A stretch of 64,000 nucleotides of DNA from JAVVTQ01 sp036653595 (GCA_036653595.1 JAVVTQ010000004.1:15615-79614), one strand, 5' to 3'. Numbered from the stretch's first letter, positions 42,805 to 51,796 are shown. Numbers and translations: made by a program. The notes: generated by a model not told the origin, from the sequence alone.

Positions 42805-43614
42805 ATGGTAAACGACATCGAACAAATGCAGAGCGCAGAAACTGTCGAAAATGACGGCGAGCTTGTCTTTGGCAAAAATGCTGTTACTGAGCTGCTGCGC
42901 AGCGGGGCGGCTGTGGACACGCTGTATCTCACCTGCGATGAAACCGACAAGGTCGGCGCATATCTTGCATCGCTGGCAAAGGAAAACGGTGCAGTGGTAA
43001 AGCATATACATCCGCAAAAGCTGACGAAAATCTGCGGCAGCGACAGACATCAGGGCGTCGCAGTGCGCTGCATCATGTGCGATTACTGCACGATTGAGGA
43101 TATTGTCGCGGTCGCAAAGGAGCGCAAAGAGAAGCCATTTATCATTGTGACCGATGGCATCGAGGATCCGCATAATCTGGGCGCAATCATAAGAACCGCC
43201 GAGTGTGCGGGGGCGCATGGTGTTATACTGCAAAAAAGACGCGGATGTTCTGTCACGGCGACGGTTCACAGAGCATCGGCGGGTGCGTGCAGCCACATAA
43301 AAATATCGCGTGTCACGAATCTCGCCGCAGCGATAAACCAGCTCAAGGAGCTTGGCATATTTTTTTACTGTGCCGACATGGACGGGGAATATTGCTGCGA
43401 TGTCGACATGACGGGTGCGACGGCGCTTGTTGTCGGCTCCGAGGGATTTGGCGTGTCGAGGCTCACCAAAGAGCTTTGCGACAAGGTTGTGTCGCTTCCT
43501 ATCATGGGAGAGGTTGGTTCTCTGAATGCGTCCGTTGCAGCGGGAGCCTTGATATATGAAATCGTTCGCCAGAATAAACTTTGCGAGAGGAGACTTTCGG
43601 ATGGAAGAAAATAG
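42805..43614 (+). CDS. rlmB: TrmH/RlmB-family 23S rRNA 2'-O-methyltransferase
   Basis: The 269-residue SPOUT enzyme methylates a ribose 2'-hydroxyl, most likely guanosine 2251 of 23S rRNA. The N-terminal substrate-binding domain (ELVFGKNAVTELLRSG) is followed by the knotted domain with motif 1 DGIEDPHNLGAIIRTAE, motif 2 LVVGSEGFGVS and motif 3 GEVGSLNASVAAGALIYE. ATG 42805 with GAGGAG four bases upstream is preferred over ATG 42790. The end overlaps the next gene by 14 bases. Confidence 0.92.
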   Translation: MVNDIEQMQSAETVENDGELVFGKNAVTELLRSGAAVDTLYLTCDETDKVGAYLASLAKENGAVVKHIHPQKLTKICGSDRHQGVAVRCIMCDYCTIEDIVAVAKERKEKPFIIVTDGIEDPHNLGAIIRTAECAGAHGVILQKRRGCSVTATVHRASAGACSHIKISRVTNLAAAINQLKELGIFFYCADMDGEYCCDVDMTGATALVVGSEGFGVSRLTKELCDKVVSLPIMGEVGSLNASVAAGALIYEIVRQNKLCERRLSDGRK

Positions 43615-46579
43615 AATTAGCCGCGAAGCGTCCGAAAAGCGCGAAGAAATCGAAAAAACTCAAAGCGGCAAGGATGTGCCAATGAGTGCCGCAGACGAGG
43701 TCAAGAATATTCTCAAGAATATTGAGAGAATGAATACCGTGCAGTTCACTCCACCAACGCAGGAGCAGTGCGACGAGTATATTCAAAAAAAAGCGGCGAG
43801 CAATCCGCAGCAGTATTCGACATATTTCACACAGCCACCCACACAGCATGTGCAAAGACAGCAGCCTTTCGCGCCGCAGCCGAGCGCGCAGCAGAGCGCA
43901 GGGCAGGGACAACCGCGCCAAGGAGCGGGTCAGGCAACAGGCCAGACGCAAGCCGCGAGCGGCGCCGGCCAGATGCAAAGACAACAGCCTTTCGCGCCGC
44001 AACAGAGCGCAGGGCAGCGCCCCGATTTTGGAAAAACACCGGCGCAGCGCACCGAGGGCGCGCTCAAAACCGCGCCGACTCCCGCGCAGGCATCGACAAT
44101 GTCTGATTCGCCGTCAAAAAGCAGGCTTGAAAAACTCAAGGGCCTTTTTGATGATGCAAAGAAGGCGGATGAATTCAAAATCGGCAGCCCAAATGCGGTG
44201 AAACAAAAAGATGCCCAAACAGCAAAACCATCCAAGACAAGCAGCGATGAAGAGCTTCCGGAGGACTTCAAGCAGCGATTCAAAAGCGCTTCCGAGCAGC
44301 AATCGCGCTCTCTGCGCAGTGTTTTGCATGAGACGGGTCAATTTGACAAGATAAAAGAGATAAACAAAAGTATGCTCGCGCCGACGATTGAGCGCGGAAT
44401 AGATGAGCTTCAGGACATGACGATGGACAGGGTTGTGCAGGAATGCGAGCCGCCTGAGGATGGCGTGTCCCACAGCCCCATTTTCCCTGAAAAACACCCT
44501 ATATTTTCAAAGTCAATCACATGTGAAACCGACGTCAGGGGTTCTGTCGGCTCTGAAGCTGACAGCAGCGAGACAAAGCCGAAAAATCTCTCCTCAATAA
44601 GCTTTGATTCCGGCACCGGCGAGATTATACTCGACGAAGACGGAAAGCAAATTGAGAAAAAAGGCGTGCTCAACGTAAAGGAAAATGTAGACGACAATTT
44701 CAGGGAATTCTTCGGCAACACGGTCATAATTGACCGTGAATCACTTGACGACAAGTCGAAGCGACGCAGAAAGATTAAGAATTTTGCGGCAAAGGATCCG
44801 GACAACGTTGTGGGAAGCCCGGTGTTCGAGGATGAAAGAACGATGGAAATCGACAGGCTTGAGGAGTATCGCTCAAAAGAGGATACGGAGCCTGTTTTGG
44901 CGGAGCTTATGGCGCTGAGGGCAAAAGCGATGCTCCGCACGACAGTGACGGGGATTTTGGCGATAATTCTGACCGCGATTTCCCTGATGACGAAGTTTGA
45001 ACTTTTGCCGGACGCGCTGACAACCCCACCCGTTTATTACATCGTTTTCGCGGCGATAATGCTGGCAGTCATCGCGTGCAATTATGACACGGTGCTTTTC
45101 GGTTTCGGAAAGCTTGTGTCGTTTAGGGCAAATGAGGATTCACTCACGTCGTTTGCGGCACTTATCGGATTTATCCAGCCGGCGGTTATGGCGTTTATCG
45201 GGACAAATGATTTGATGTCGGAGGCGATTTGCACTCCTGTGGCAGCGCTCGCAGTGTTTGCCTCATGCTTCGGAAAGACGGTATTTTCAAAGAGAGTGCT
45301 CGAAAATTTCAACAACATCACCGACTCAAATGACAAATACGCCTCAACAATTTTGGAGGACGCAAATTTTTCAAGGCGGCTGACGCGCGGCACAGAGGTT
45401 GGCGGGGATGGGAGAATCCTTCTCAGAAGGAAGACCGGTTTCACCGATAATTTTCTGGCGCATTCATTTTCCAAGGACAACGAGAGCTCACGCATTTTTC
45501 TGCTGTCATCGATAATGTTCATCGTCACCCTGCTTTGTGGGGTTATCGCCTATCTCAAGACGGCGGATTTCAGTGTTGTGTTGGCATCAATAGGTCTTTG
45601 CGCGGCGCTGTGTGCCCCGTTTACGGCGACTTTAAAAAGCGAGATTCCTCTCGATAAAATGCAAAAGCACCTCTCGCGCTACGGCACGGTGGTGCCCGGC
45701 TACAGCGCAACCGATGAGGTGTGCGCCACGGGCTGTGTCGTAATAGAGGGACGCGAGCTGTTCCCCAAAGGCAATGTGATGCTCCACGGCATAAAGACCT
45801 TTGAACGCGAGAGAATAGACAAAGCTATTTTATACGCGGCCTCGGTTTTGATAAACTCCTGCGACACGATGGCAAACATGTTTTTGAGCGTTATTCAAAA
45901 CAAGACAGACATGCTCTACAGCGTTGACGGCGTCGTGTACGAGGACGGTCTGGGGTTTAGCTTTTGGGTGGACAAGGAAAGAGTTATGGTTGGCACGCGC
46001 GAGCTCTTGGAGTCGCACGAGATAGAGGTTCCGTCGCGCGATTATGAAAATCGCTATACAAAGACGAGCACACGCGACGCGGTTTACCTGGCCGTATCCG
46101 GCAAGCTCTATGCCATGTTTGTCATAAGCTATATTCCAAACACGGCTGTCGAGTCGTCACTGCATCAGCTGGAGGGCGAGGGCATAGGCATACTGGTCAG
46201 AACGAGAGACTTTTTCCTGACGCCGGAGCGAATTTCAAAGATGTACAACATTCCGCGCACGATGATAAGCATTGTGAGTGAGAACGATCTTGTCGAATTG
46301 TCGCATCACACCGAGTACGCGGGACACGCCGCCTCATCACTCACGCACATCGGAACACTCACATCGTTTACAAAGGGCATTGTAGCCTGTTTTTGCGTAA
46401 ACACGGCCGTGCGTGCCGCAACTGTGCTGGAGCTGTGCTGTTTGCTTCTCGGCGGCTTGCTGGGAGTGACACTCACACTGTTCGGCGCACTCGTCTCGGT
46501 GGGTACAGTTCCGATCATTTTGTTCCAGACCGTGTGGTGTCTGCTCATGTATGTTGTGGTCACAATGAGAAAGTATTGA
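43601..46579 (+). CDS. degenerate P1B-type ATPase-like membrane protein with long disordered N-terminus
   Basis: This 992-residue protein begins with about 440 hydrophilic residues, partly Gln/Ala/Pro-rich; QRQQPFAPQ occurs twice, at about 85 and 126. Then come about five membrane segments (447-670), a soluble region (about 675-910) and two or three C-terminal helices. The layout follows heavy-metal P-type ATPases, but each catalytic motif is lost: CPC reads CAPF (671-674), the DKTGT site reads EGRELFP (716-722), TGDN reads RTRD (867-870) and no GDGxND is seen. VMVGTRELLESHEIEVP and YLAVSGKLYAMF keep the nucleotide- and phosphorylation-domain pattern. It is probably a pseudo-ATPase; its role is unknown. 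GAGGAGA lies seven bases before the ATG, and the start lies inside rlmB. Confidence 0.75.
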   Translation: MEENRISREASEKREEIEKTQSGKDVPMSAADEVKNILKNIERMNTVQFTPPTQEQCDEYIQKKAASNPQQYSTYFTQPPTQHVQRQQPFAPQPSAQQSAGQGQPRQGAGQATGQTQAASGAGQMQRQQPFAPQQSAGQRPDFGKTPAQRTEGALKTAPTPAQASTMSDSPSKSRLEKLKGLFDDAKKADEFKIGSPNAVKQKDAQTAKPSKTSSDEELPEDFKQRFKSASEQQSRSLRSVLHETGQFDKIKEINKSMLAPTIERGIDELQDMTMDRVVQECEPPEDGVSHSPIFPEKHPIFSKSITCETDVRGSVGSEADSSETKPKNLSSISFDSGTGEIILDEDGKQIEKKGVLNVKENVDDNFREFFGNTVIIDRESLDDKSKRRRKIKNFAAKDPDNVVGSPVFEDERTMEIDRLEEYRSKEDTEPVLAELMALRAKAMLRTTVTGILAIILTAISLMTKFELLPDALTTPPVYYIVFAAIMLAVIACNYDTVLFGFGKLVSFRANEDSLTSFAALIGFIQPAVMAFIGTNDLMSEAICTPVAALAVFASCFGKTVFSKRVLENFNNITDSNDKYASTILEDANFSRRLTRGTEVGGDGRILLRRKTGFTDNFLAHSFSKDNESSRIFLLSSIMFIVTLLCGVIAYLKTADFSVVLASIGLCAALCAPFTATLKSEIPLDKMQKHLSRYGTVVPGYSATDEVCATGCVVIEGRELFPKGNVMLHGIKTFERERIDKAILYAASVLINSCDTMANMFLSVIQNKTDMLYSVDGVVYEDGLGFSFWVDKERVMVGTRELLESHEIEVPSRDYENRYTKTSTRDAVYLAVSGKLYAMFVISYIPNTAVESSLHQLEGEGIGILVRTRDFFLTPERISKMYNIPRTMISIVSENDLVELSHHTEYAGHAASSLTHIGTLTSFTKGIVACFCVNTAVRAATVLELCCLLLGGLLGVTLTLFGALVSVGTVPIILFQTVWCLLMYVVVTMRKY

Positions 46580-46604
46580 GCCTTTTAGTGAATATACACA
46601 AAAC

Positions 46605-46637
46605 AATCGCGGGGAATTCTACTCCCGCGATTTGTTT
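46605..46637 (+). terminator. rho-independent terminator after the pseudo-ATPase gene
   Basis: AATCGCGGG (46605-46613) pairs with CCCGCGATT (46624-46632), followed by TGTTTTATT. Confidence 0.75.
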
Positions 46638-46751
46638 TATTGTACAAAAAACCCTTTAACATTGCCTCAAATTATGATAAACTTTTTAGGTACGATGCAA
46701 AAAAGCTCATCACCGAGCTTATTTTGGATATAAATGGAGGAAATGTTTCTC

Positions 46752-48830
46752 ATGGATTTCACACCGGACAAAATTCGCAATGTTATGCTGTGTGGACACA
46801 GCTCAAGCGGAAAGACCTCGCTTGCCGAGGCCTTGCTGTTTGCAACAAAATCAACGGACAGATTCGGCACGATTGCCGACGGCACAACCGTCATGGATTC
46901 CGACCCGGAGGAGATACGCAGAAAAGTGTCAATTTCACTTTCTGTAGCACCGCTCGAATTCGAGAACACAAAAATCAACCTGATTGATGTGCCGGGACTT
47001 TTTGACTTTGAGCTTGGAATTTACGAGGGGATTAAGGCTGCCGACGGTGTCGTCATCTGTGTTTCCGCACGCTCCGGTGTTTCGGTGGGTCAGCAGAAAG
47101 CATTTAAGCTTGCCTTAAAGCACAATAAGGCGAGAATGTTCTATATGAGCAAGATGGCGACAGAAAACGCCGACTTTGCAAAGACCTTTGACAGCCTGAA
47201 AGCCTCCTTTGGGTCTTCTGTCTGTCCGGTTGTCGTCCCTGTGCAAAGAGAGGGCAAGCCGAACGTATATGTCGATTTGCTTGAGATGAAGGGGTATACC
47301 TACACCGATGGAAAAGCGTCCCTCTCCGATATTCCCGACACAGACGGCTACATTGAAGAACTCGTTCACGAGCTCAACGAAGCGGTCGCCGAAACAGACG
47401 AGACACTCATGGAGAAATTCTTTGCGGACGAGCCCCTGACCCATGACGAAATCGTGACGGCAATAAGAAAGGCCGCAAAGGACGGCGCGCTTGTGCCGGT
47501 AATCTGTGGAGACAGCCAGACGATGGAGGGCATTGATCTCGCACTGCGATACATAAAACGCTTCCAGCCGTCACCTGCCGACAAGGAGAGCGTTGAGGTA
47601 ACCGATAAGGACAACAATAAAGTATCGATAAAATACGACCCGTCGGGTCCGTTGGTTGCATATGTGTTTAAGACGGTGGCAGACCCATTCGTCGGAAAGC
47701 TGTCGTTTGTCAAGGTTGTCAGCGGAAGACTCACCTCCGACGCCGCCATAGTAAACGCCACGACAGGAGAGCAGGAGCGCCCCGGAAAGCTGCTGGGAAT
47801 AAAGGGCAAAAAGCAGCTTGACGTAAAAGAAATAGTCGCGGGAGATATCGGCGCAGTGACAAAGCTTGCCGACACAAAAACCGGCGACACACTCTGCTTG
47901 GCCGGCAAGGTATTTAAATTAGAGCCTATAGAATTTCCGGCGCCTTGCATGTCAATGGCGGTGTTTACAAAAAACAAGGGAGATGAGAGCAAGGTTGTCT
48001 CGTCTATCCAAAAAATCATCGAAGAGGACAGAACGGTAAAATATTATGTGGACAGCAACACCGCGCAGCAGATTCTCTCGGGTTTGGGAGAGCAGCACCT
48101 CGATGTTGTAGTGACAAAAATAAAGTCGAAATTTGGCGTTGAGCTGGGACTTGAGGTTCCCCGCATCGCTTATCGCGAGACAATTCGCGCAACGGCCGAA
48201 GCAGAGGGCAAACACAAGAAACAGTCCGGAGGTTCTGGCCAGTACGGCGTCGTCTCAATTAAATTTGAGCCGCTCATGAACGGCGAAGATTTTGAATTTG
48301 TCAATGCCATTGTCGGAGGCGTTGTGCCCAAGGAATATATCCCGGCGGTTGAAAAGGGACTTCGCGAGGCGCTGCAGCACGGTGTTTTGGCAGGATACCC
48401 CATGACCGGAATAAAGGCGACGCTCTTCGACGGAAAGTATCACCCCGTCGACTCCAAGGAAGTCGCGTTCAAGTCAGCGGCGCGTCTTGCATACAAGGCA
48501 GCCTGCGTCAATGCAAAGCCAACGCTTCTTGAGCCTATAGGCAAGCTCTCGGCATATGTACCGGATTCCAATACAGGCGACATCATGGGTGAGGTCAACA
48601 AGCGCAGGGGAAGAGTGCTCGGGATGAACCCGGCAGAGGACTGCTTGCAGCTTGTCGAGGCGGAGGTTCCGATGTCGGAAATGTACGACTTTACGACATT
48701 CATGCGCTCGTCAACGCAAGGCAGAGGCCATTTCTCACTTGAGTTTACGAAATACGAGCCGCTGCCGCAGATGCTTGAGCAAAAGGTCATTGAGGATGCC
48801 AAAGAGCTTCGCGAGGCCGAAGAGGAGTAA
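46752..48830 (+). CDS. EF-G-like translational GTPase with altered G motifs
   Basis: The 692-residue protein has all EF-G domains I-V, including the domain IV SGGSGQYGVVSIKFEP and the C-terminal FSLEFTKYEPLP. P-loop GHSSSGKT (15-22) is intact, but switch I lacks the RGITI sequence (RRKVSISLS instead), the switch II DTPGH reads DVPGL (Leu83 replaces the catalytic histidine) and NKMD reads SKMA (133-136). It is therefore a paralogue of the EF-G2 type and not the main translocase. Ribosome recycling, rescue or a slow GTPase role is possible. ATG 46752, 11 bases after GGAGG, is preferred to two upstream ATGs. Confidence 0.85.
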   Translation: MDFTPDKIRNVMLCGHSSSGKTSLAEALLFATKSTDRFGTIADGTTVMDSDPEEIRRKVSISLSVAPLEFENTKINLIDVPGLFDFELGIYEGIKAADGVVICVSARSGVSVGQQKAFKLALKHNKARMFYMSKMATENADFAKTFDSLKASFGSSVCPVVVPVQREGKPNVYVDLLEMKGYTYTDGKASLSDIPDTDGYIEELVHELNEAVAETDETLMEKFFADEPLTHDEIVTAIRKAAKDGALVPVICGDSQTMEGIDLALRYIKRFQPSPADKESVEVTDKDNNKVSIKYDPSGPLVAYVFKTVADPFVGKLSFVKVVSGRLTSDAAIVNATTGEQERPGKLLGIKGKKQLDVKEIVAGDIGAVTKLADTKTGDTLCLAGKVFKLEPIEFPAPCMSMAVFTKNKGDESKVVSSIQKIIEEDRTVKYYVDSNTAQQILSGLGEQHLDVVVTKIKSKFGVELGLEVPRIAYRETIRATAEAEGKHKKQSGGSGQYGVVSIKFEPLMNGEDFEFVNAIVGGVVPKEYIPAVEKGLREALQHGVLAGYPMTGIKATLFDGKYHPVDSKEVAFKSAARLAYKAACVNAKPTLLEPIGKLSAYVPDSNTGDIMGEVNKRRGRVLGMNPAEDCLQLVEAEVPMSEMYDFTTFMRSSTQGRGHFSLEFTKYEPLPQMLEQKVIEDAKELREAEEE

Positions 48831-49166
48831 ATATCCTAGAATCCAAAATATCGTTATAATTTTTCAAAGGAATTGCAGCAGCGGCATTTGCAAATGGCAA
48901 ATTGCATAATACGAACTGCAATCAAAATCCGCTCAGAAAACGGTGATAGCCGTTGTTCTGAGCGGATTTTTTGTGAAATACTATAGGTGAGCGCGTCTGC
49001 TTAAGCCGGGTTTAAGCTGTGCACATATTAAAAAAGCAGCAAACTCAAAAGACACGGCCACGGTGCAAACATTCGGGCTGCATTCATTTCAAAGAGGGCT
49101 TTAAATTAAAAAACGAAAAGCAGGAGAGTTTTAAACTTTTCAGACAACCGGTGGCACAGCGCAAAA
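48831..49166. other. intergenic region with terminator, otherwise empty
   Basis: The 336 bases hold the terminator at 48924-48972. I see no supported gene or RNA in 48973-49166, which has several stop codons in all frames. Confidence 0.4.
48924..48972. terminator. strong nested-hairpin terminator
   Basis: AAAATCCGCTCAGAA (48924-48938) pairs with TTCTGAGCGGATTTT (48956-48970), followed by TT. The loop carries AACGG/CCGTT, as in the terminator at 33619. Confidence 0.8.
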
Positions 49167-49820
49167 TTATTTAACAATCACGCCCAGCAGCCGAGCCAGC
49201 TGCGACGCCTGATAGGGGGTCACCACGGCGCCTTTAAGCTCCCAGAATGTGTCCGAAACAATCAGGCCCTCAATATTGCAGGAGGTCAGGTCAAAGCGCG
49301 CAAGTGAAGTTATGAAAAAACTGGCTGCTGCAAGGTTGACATTGTCAAAACGCGTGTTCTTGAGCTTGCAGCTTGAGAGATTCGCACTCGAAAAATCGCT
49401 CTCGGCGGCAGAAACGCTGTCAAACACGGCCTTGTCAAAGTCTGCGTAGCGGAAGCTGCATTCCTCAAGACGTGTGTCGCGAAGTATTGACTCGCAGAAC
49501 TGTGCTCCCACAAATTTGCACGACAGAGCCGTTGCACGCCGAAAATAACACTCGTTGAAGCAACTGTTTGAGAAGTCACAGCCGCAAAATTGAACGTCGG
49601 TGAAGCTGGACTTTTCAAAATCACAGTCGCTGAACTTACAGCTTTCGAAGACGGATGCGGCAAAGTCTATGTGAGAAAAATCGAGATTTGCAAAGCTCTG
49701 AGACTTGACAAATGCGCTCCTTATCTCAGACTCGCAGGCCAAGGCCTCTGCTGCGGCTTCCAGAAATTCCTCGCGCGACATGAATTTGTCATCTGATGGG
49801 CGATATATAGCTTCCGGCAT
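49167..49820 (-). CDS. pentapeptide-repeat protein
   Basis: The 217-residue protein is a right-handed quadrilateral beta-helix of pentapeptide repeats between residues about 45 and 180, with Phe or Leu at the central position of most five-residue units (for example FESCKFSDCDFEKSSF) and many cysteines. It ends with the capping segment GAVVTPYQASQLARLLGV. Some family members mimic DNA and protect gyrase from quinolones, but many have unknown roles, so no resistance function is claimed. GGAGA lies before the ATG. Confidence 0.88.
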   Translation of the reverse strand: MPEAIYRPSDDKFMSREEFLEAAAEALACESEIRSAFVKSQSFANLDFSHIDFAASVFESCKFSDCDFEKSSFTDVQFCGCDFSNSCFNECYFRRATALSCKFVGAQFCESILRDTRLEECSFRYADFDKAVFDSVSAAESDFSSANLSSCKLKNTRFDNVNLAAASFFITSLARFDLTSCNIEGLIVSDTFWELKGAVVTPYQASQLARLLGVIVK

Positions 49821-49994
49821 ACTGTTTTCTCCGTTTGATATTTTATGCTTATGAGAGGCGGCGAAAGGATCTAAATCCGTCCTTGCGAACGGCGAAAAGC
49901 CATTGCAAAGCTGTGTGACATCACTATTGTAGCACGAAAACCAAAGCTTTACATAGCCCCCAAATGTGAAAAAACAAGTGCATGGGATCGAGAA

Positions 49995-50231
49995 CTACTC
50001 GCCTTCATATACAAACCACCTCGACTCCTCAAAAAAAAGATATTTGATTTTGCCGCAAATACGGCAGGTATAGCGGATTCCGGCGCCACCCGCCTTCATG
50101 CTCGCGGCCGGGCGAACGTCCAGAACCCTGTCCACCTCATAGCGGCTTCCGTCGCGCCAGATGACCGTTTGCGGCGCCATCGTCCCATCCTCACCAAACA
50201 GAACGTCAATGCTTACATATGTTTTTGCCAT
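49995..50231 (-). CDS. small protein of unknown function beside dinB
   Basis: This 78-residue protein is beta-rich and has a CRIC motif (two cysteines) near the end, YTCRICGKIKYLFFEES, and a C-terminal WFVYEGE. WRDGSRYEVDRVLDVRP resembles the core of DUF6504-like proteins that neighbour Y-family polymerases in other phyla, but the resemblance is weak. GGAGATAACCA precedes the ATG. It lies 19 bases after dinB and is probably co-transcribed, so it would be induced by DNA damage with it. A role in polymerase regulation is only a guess. Confidence 0.7.
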   Translation of the reverse strand: MAKTYVSIDVLFGEDGTMAPQTVIWRDGSRYEVDRVLDVRPAASMKAGGAGIRYTCRICGKIKYLFFEESRWFVYEGE

Positions 50232-50250
50232 TGGTTATCTCCTGCTTTGC

Positions 50251-51495
50251 TTATTTGAAGTAGCCCACAGGATGAACAGTGTGGTCGTCCTTCGGGTTGA
50301 TTTTTGTGAGGCTGTCCTTGCAAAAAGTGATTCCGCGCATGACCGACTTGTAGCCGTATCGCCCACGAAGCGCATCGATTGCGCCCTCAAGCTGCTCCTG
50401 CTTTATGGTCAAGCTTTCGTCGCAGTACAAAGAGAGCTGTCGCTGCTCGCTCATGCTTGAGAGGTTGCAGCCGCGCACGCCGATGCTTCGCAGCGGCTTT
50501 GTCCAGCTGTAGCTCGTTTTAAAAAGAGAAAACGCCGAGTCTGCAATCTCGGTTGTGACGCAAGTCGGGCTTTCGAGAATATGACGTCTGGTGCAGGAGA
50601 AAAGCTCATTGTCGCGTATCGAAATCTCAACCGTGCCGCAGCGCAGCCCCTGTTCGCGCAGACGCATAGCCACGCTTTCGCTCAAAACATACAGCATGAG
50701 CTTGACCTCGTCGAGAGTTTCCAAGTCGCGCGGCATAGTCGAGCTGTTGCCGACAGACTTCACCATGGACTTTTCGCCTGTCCGCATGACCCGGCTGAGG
50801 TCATTTCCGTTTGCAAAGCAAGACAGGATGCCGCCGACCTTGCCAAATTTCAAATCAAGAACCTTTGTGGGAGCTGTTGCCAGATCTCCTATCGTGTTTA
50901 TACCGCAGGAGTGCAGCTTTTTCATTGTCGAATTTCCCACAAATATCATGCTGTCAGCAGGAAGCGGCCAGACGACGTCCCTGTAATTCTCTTTGGTTAT
51001 GACGGTCACGGCGTCAGGCTTTTTCAGATCGCTTCCGAGCTTTGCAAATATTTTGTTGAAGCTGACCCCGATGGATACGGTTATTCCAAGCTCTTGCTTT
51101 ACTTGCGCTCTTATCATTTGCGCAATCTGCTCGCCGCTCCCAAACAGGGAGGTGCTTCCCGTGACGTCGAGCCAGCATTCGTCTATCCCGAACGGCTCGA
51201 TAAGGTCTGTGTAATCCTCATATATTTTGCGTGTGAGTCTCGAAAACCTGATGTACTTGCCCATGTCGGGAGGAAGACAGACTATGCGCGGACAAAGCTG
51301 CGCTGCTTGCCATATCGCCATGCCGGTCTTTATGCCAAACGCTTTTGCTTGCATGTTTTTGGCCAAGATAATCCCGTGCCGCGCCTCCACGCTCCCACAG
51401 ACAACAACCGGCTTTCCGCGCAGCTCCGGGTGGTGGAGGCATTCCACTGAGGCATAGAAATTGTTGAGATCGGAATGAAGTATAACTCGCTCCAA
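50251..51495 (-). CDS. dinB: DNA polymerase IV (Y-family)
   Basis: This 414-residue lesion-bypass polymerase has catalytic motifs in HSDLNNFYASVE and GIDECWLDVTG, the GVSFNKIFAKLGSD segment and a little-finger domain (RSIGVRGCNLS). The start is a TTG at 51495 after GCGGTG. No beta-clamp tail is obvious at the very C-terminus (HTVHPVGYFK). Two LexA-box-like sites flank its -10 element, so it is likely an SOS gene. Confidence 0.95.
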   Translation of the reverse strand: MERVILHSDLNNFYASVECLHHPELRGKPVVVCGSVEARHGIILAKNMQAKAFGIKTGMAIWQAAQLCPRIVCLPPDMGKYIRFSRLTRKIYEDYTDLIEPFGIDECWLDVTGSTSLFGSGEQIAQMIRAQVKQELGITVSIGVSFNKIFAKLGSDLKKPDAVTVITKENYRDVVWPLPADSMIFVGNSTMKKLHSCGINTIGDLATAPTKVLDLKFGKVGGILSCFANGNDLSRVMRTGEKSMVKSVGNSSTMPRDLETLDEVKLMLYVLSESVAMRLREQGLRCGTVEISIRDNELFSCTRRHILESPTCVTTEIADSAFSLFKTSYSWTKPLRSIGVRGCNLSSMSEQRQLSLYCDESLTIKQEQLEGAIDALRGRYGYKSVMRGITFCKDSLTKINPKDDHTVHPVGYFK

Positions 51496-51512
51496 AAAAT
51501 CACCGCCATCGT

Positions 51513-51551
51513 GAACAAATGTTTTATAGGTCTATTATAGAACAAATGTTT
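51513..51551. promoter_or_regulatory. two SOS (LexA) boxes of dinB
   Basis: GAACAAATGTTT occurs at 51513-51524 and again at 51540-51551, 27 bases apart (start to start). Each fits the Gram-positive SOS consensus GAAC-N4-GTTC with one mismatch. One lies between the -35 and -10 elements and the other over the transcription start. Confidence 0.7.
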
Positions 51552-51562
51552 GAGAGAATCAA
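51534..51562 (-). promoter_or_regulatory. promoter of dinB
   Basis: On the minus strand TTGATT (51557-51562), 17 bases and TATAAT (51534-51539). The spacer contains the upstream SOS box. Confidence 0.65.
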
Positions 51563-51726
51563 CGGCAATTTTTACCGCATCTGATTTTCATGAAGCTCAG
51601 CTTTGAAACAATCCATCGGGTTCCTCAAAAACAATGCAGCTCGCACTTATAAAAGGTGTGAGACAGTCAAGAATGCAGGAAATATGGCCGTAAAATTACA
51701 AATTCCTTTTTTTTTAACAGTGCATG

Positions 51727-51735
51727 TGGTACAAT
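51727..51735 (+). promoter_or_regulatory. extended -10 promoter of the glycan-decoration operon
   Basis: TGG followed by TACAAT (51730-51735) lies 61 bases before the aminotransferase start. The remaining sequence from 51563 to 51726 holds no recognisable gene. Confidence 0.4.
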
Positions 51736-51796
51736 TAAAGAAAATATGTCAGAACATGACGCATTGACATTATAATAAATATGGATGGGTGTCGGT

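Noticed and set aside
43556..43600. 15-codon N-terminal extension of the pseudo-ATPase
   Set aside because: It overlaps rlmB further and has no ribosome site, whereas ATG 43601 follows GAGGAGA at seven bases.
43840..44040. possible tandem-repeat array or CRISPR-like region
   Set aside because: Only two imperfect copies of a coding Gln/Pro/Ala segment inside the pseudo-ATPase gene; no spacers and the frame is kept.
49167..49820. quinolone-resistance (Qnr) label for the pentapeptide-repeat protein
   Set aside because: The fold is shared by many proteins of unknown role, and nothing in the sequence or context shows gyrase protection.
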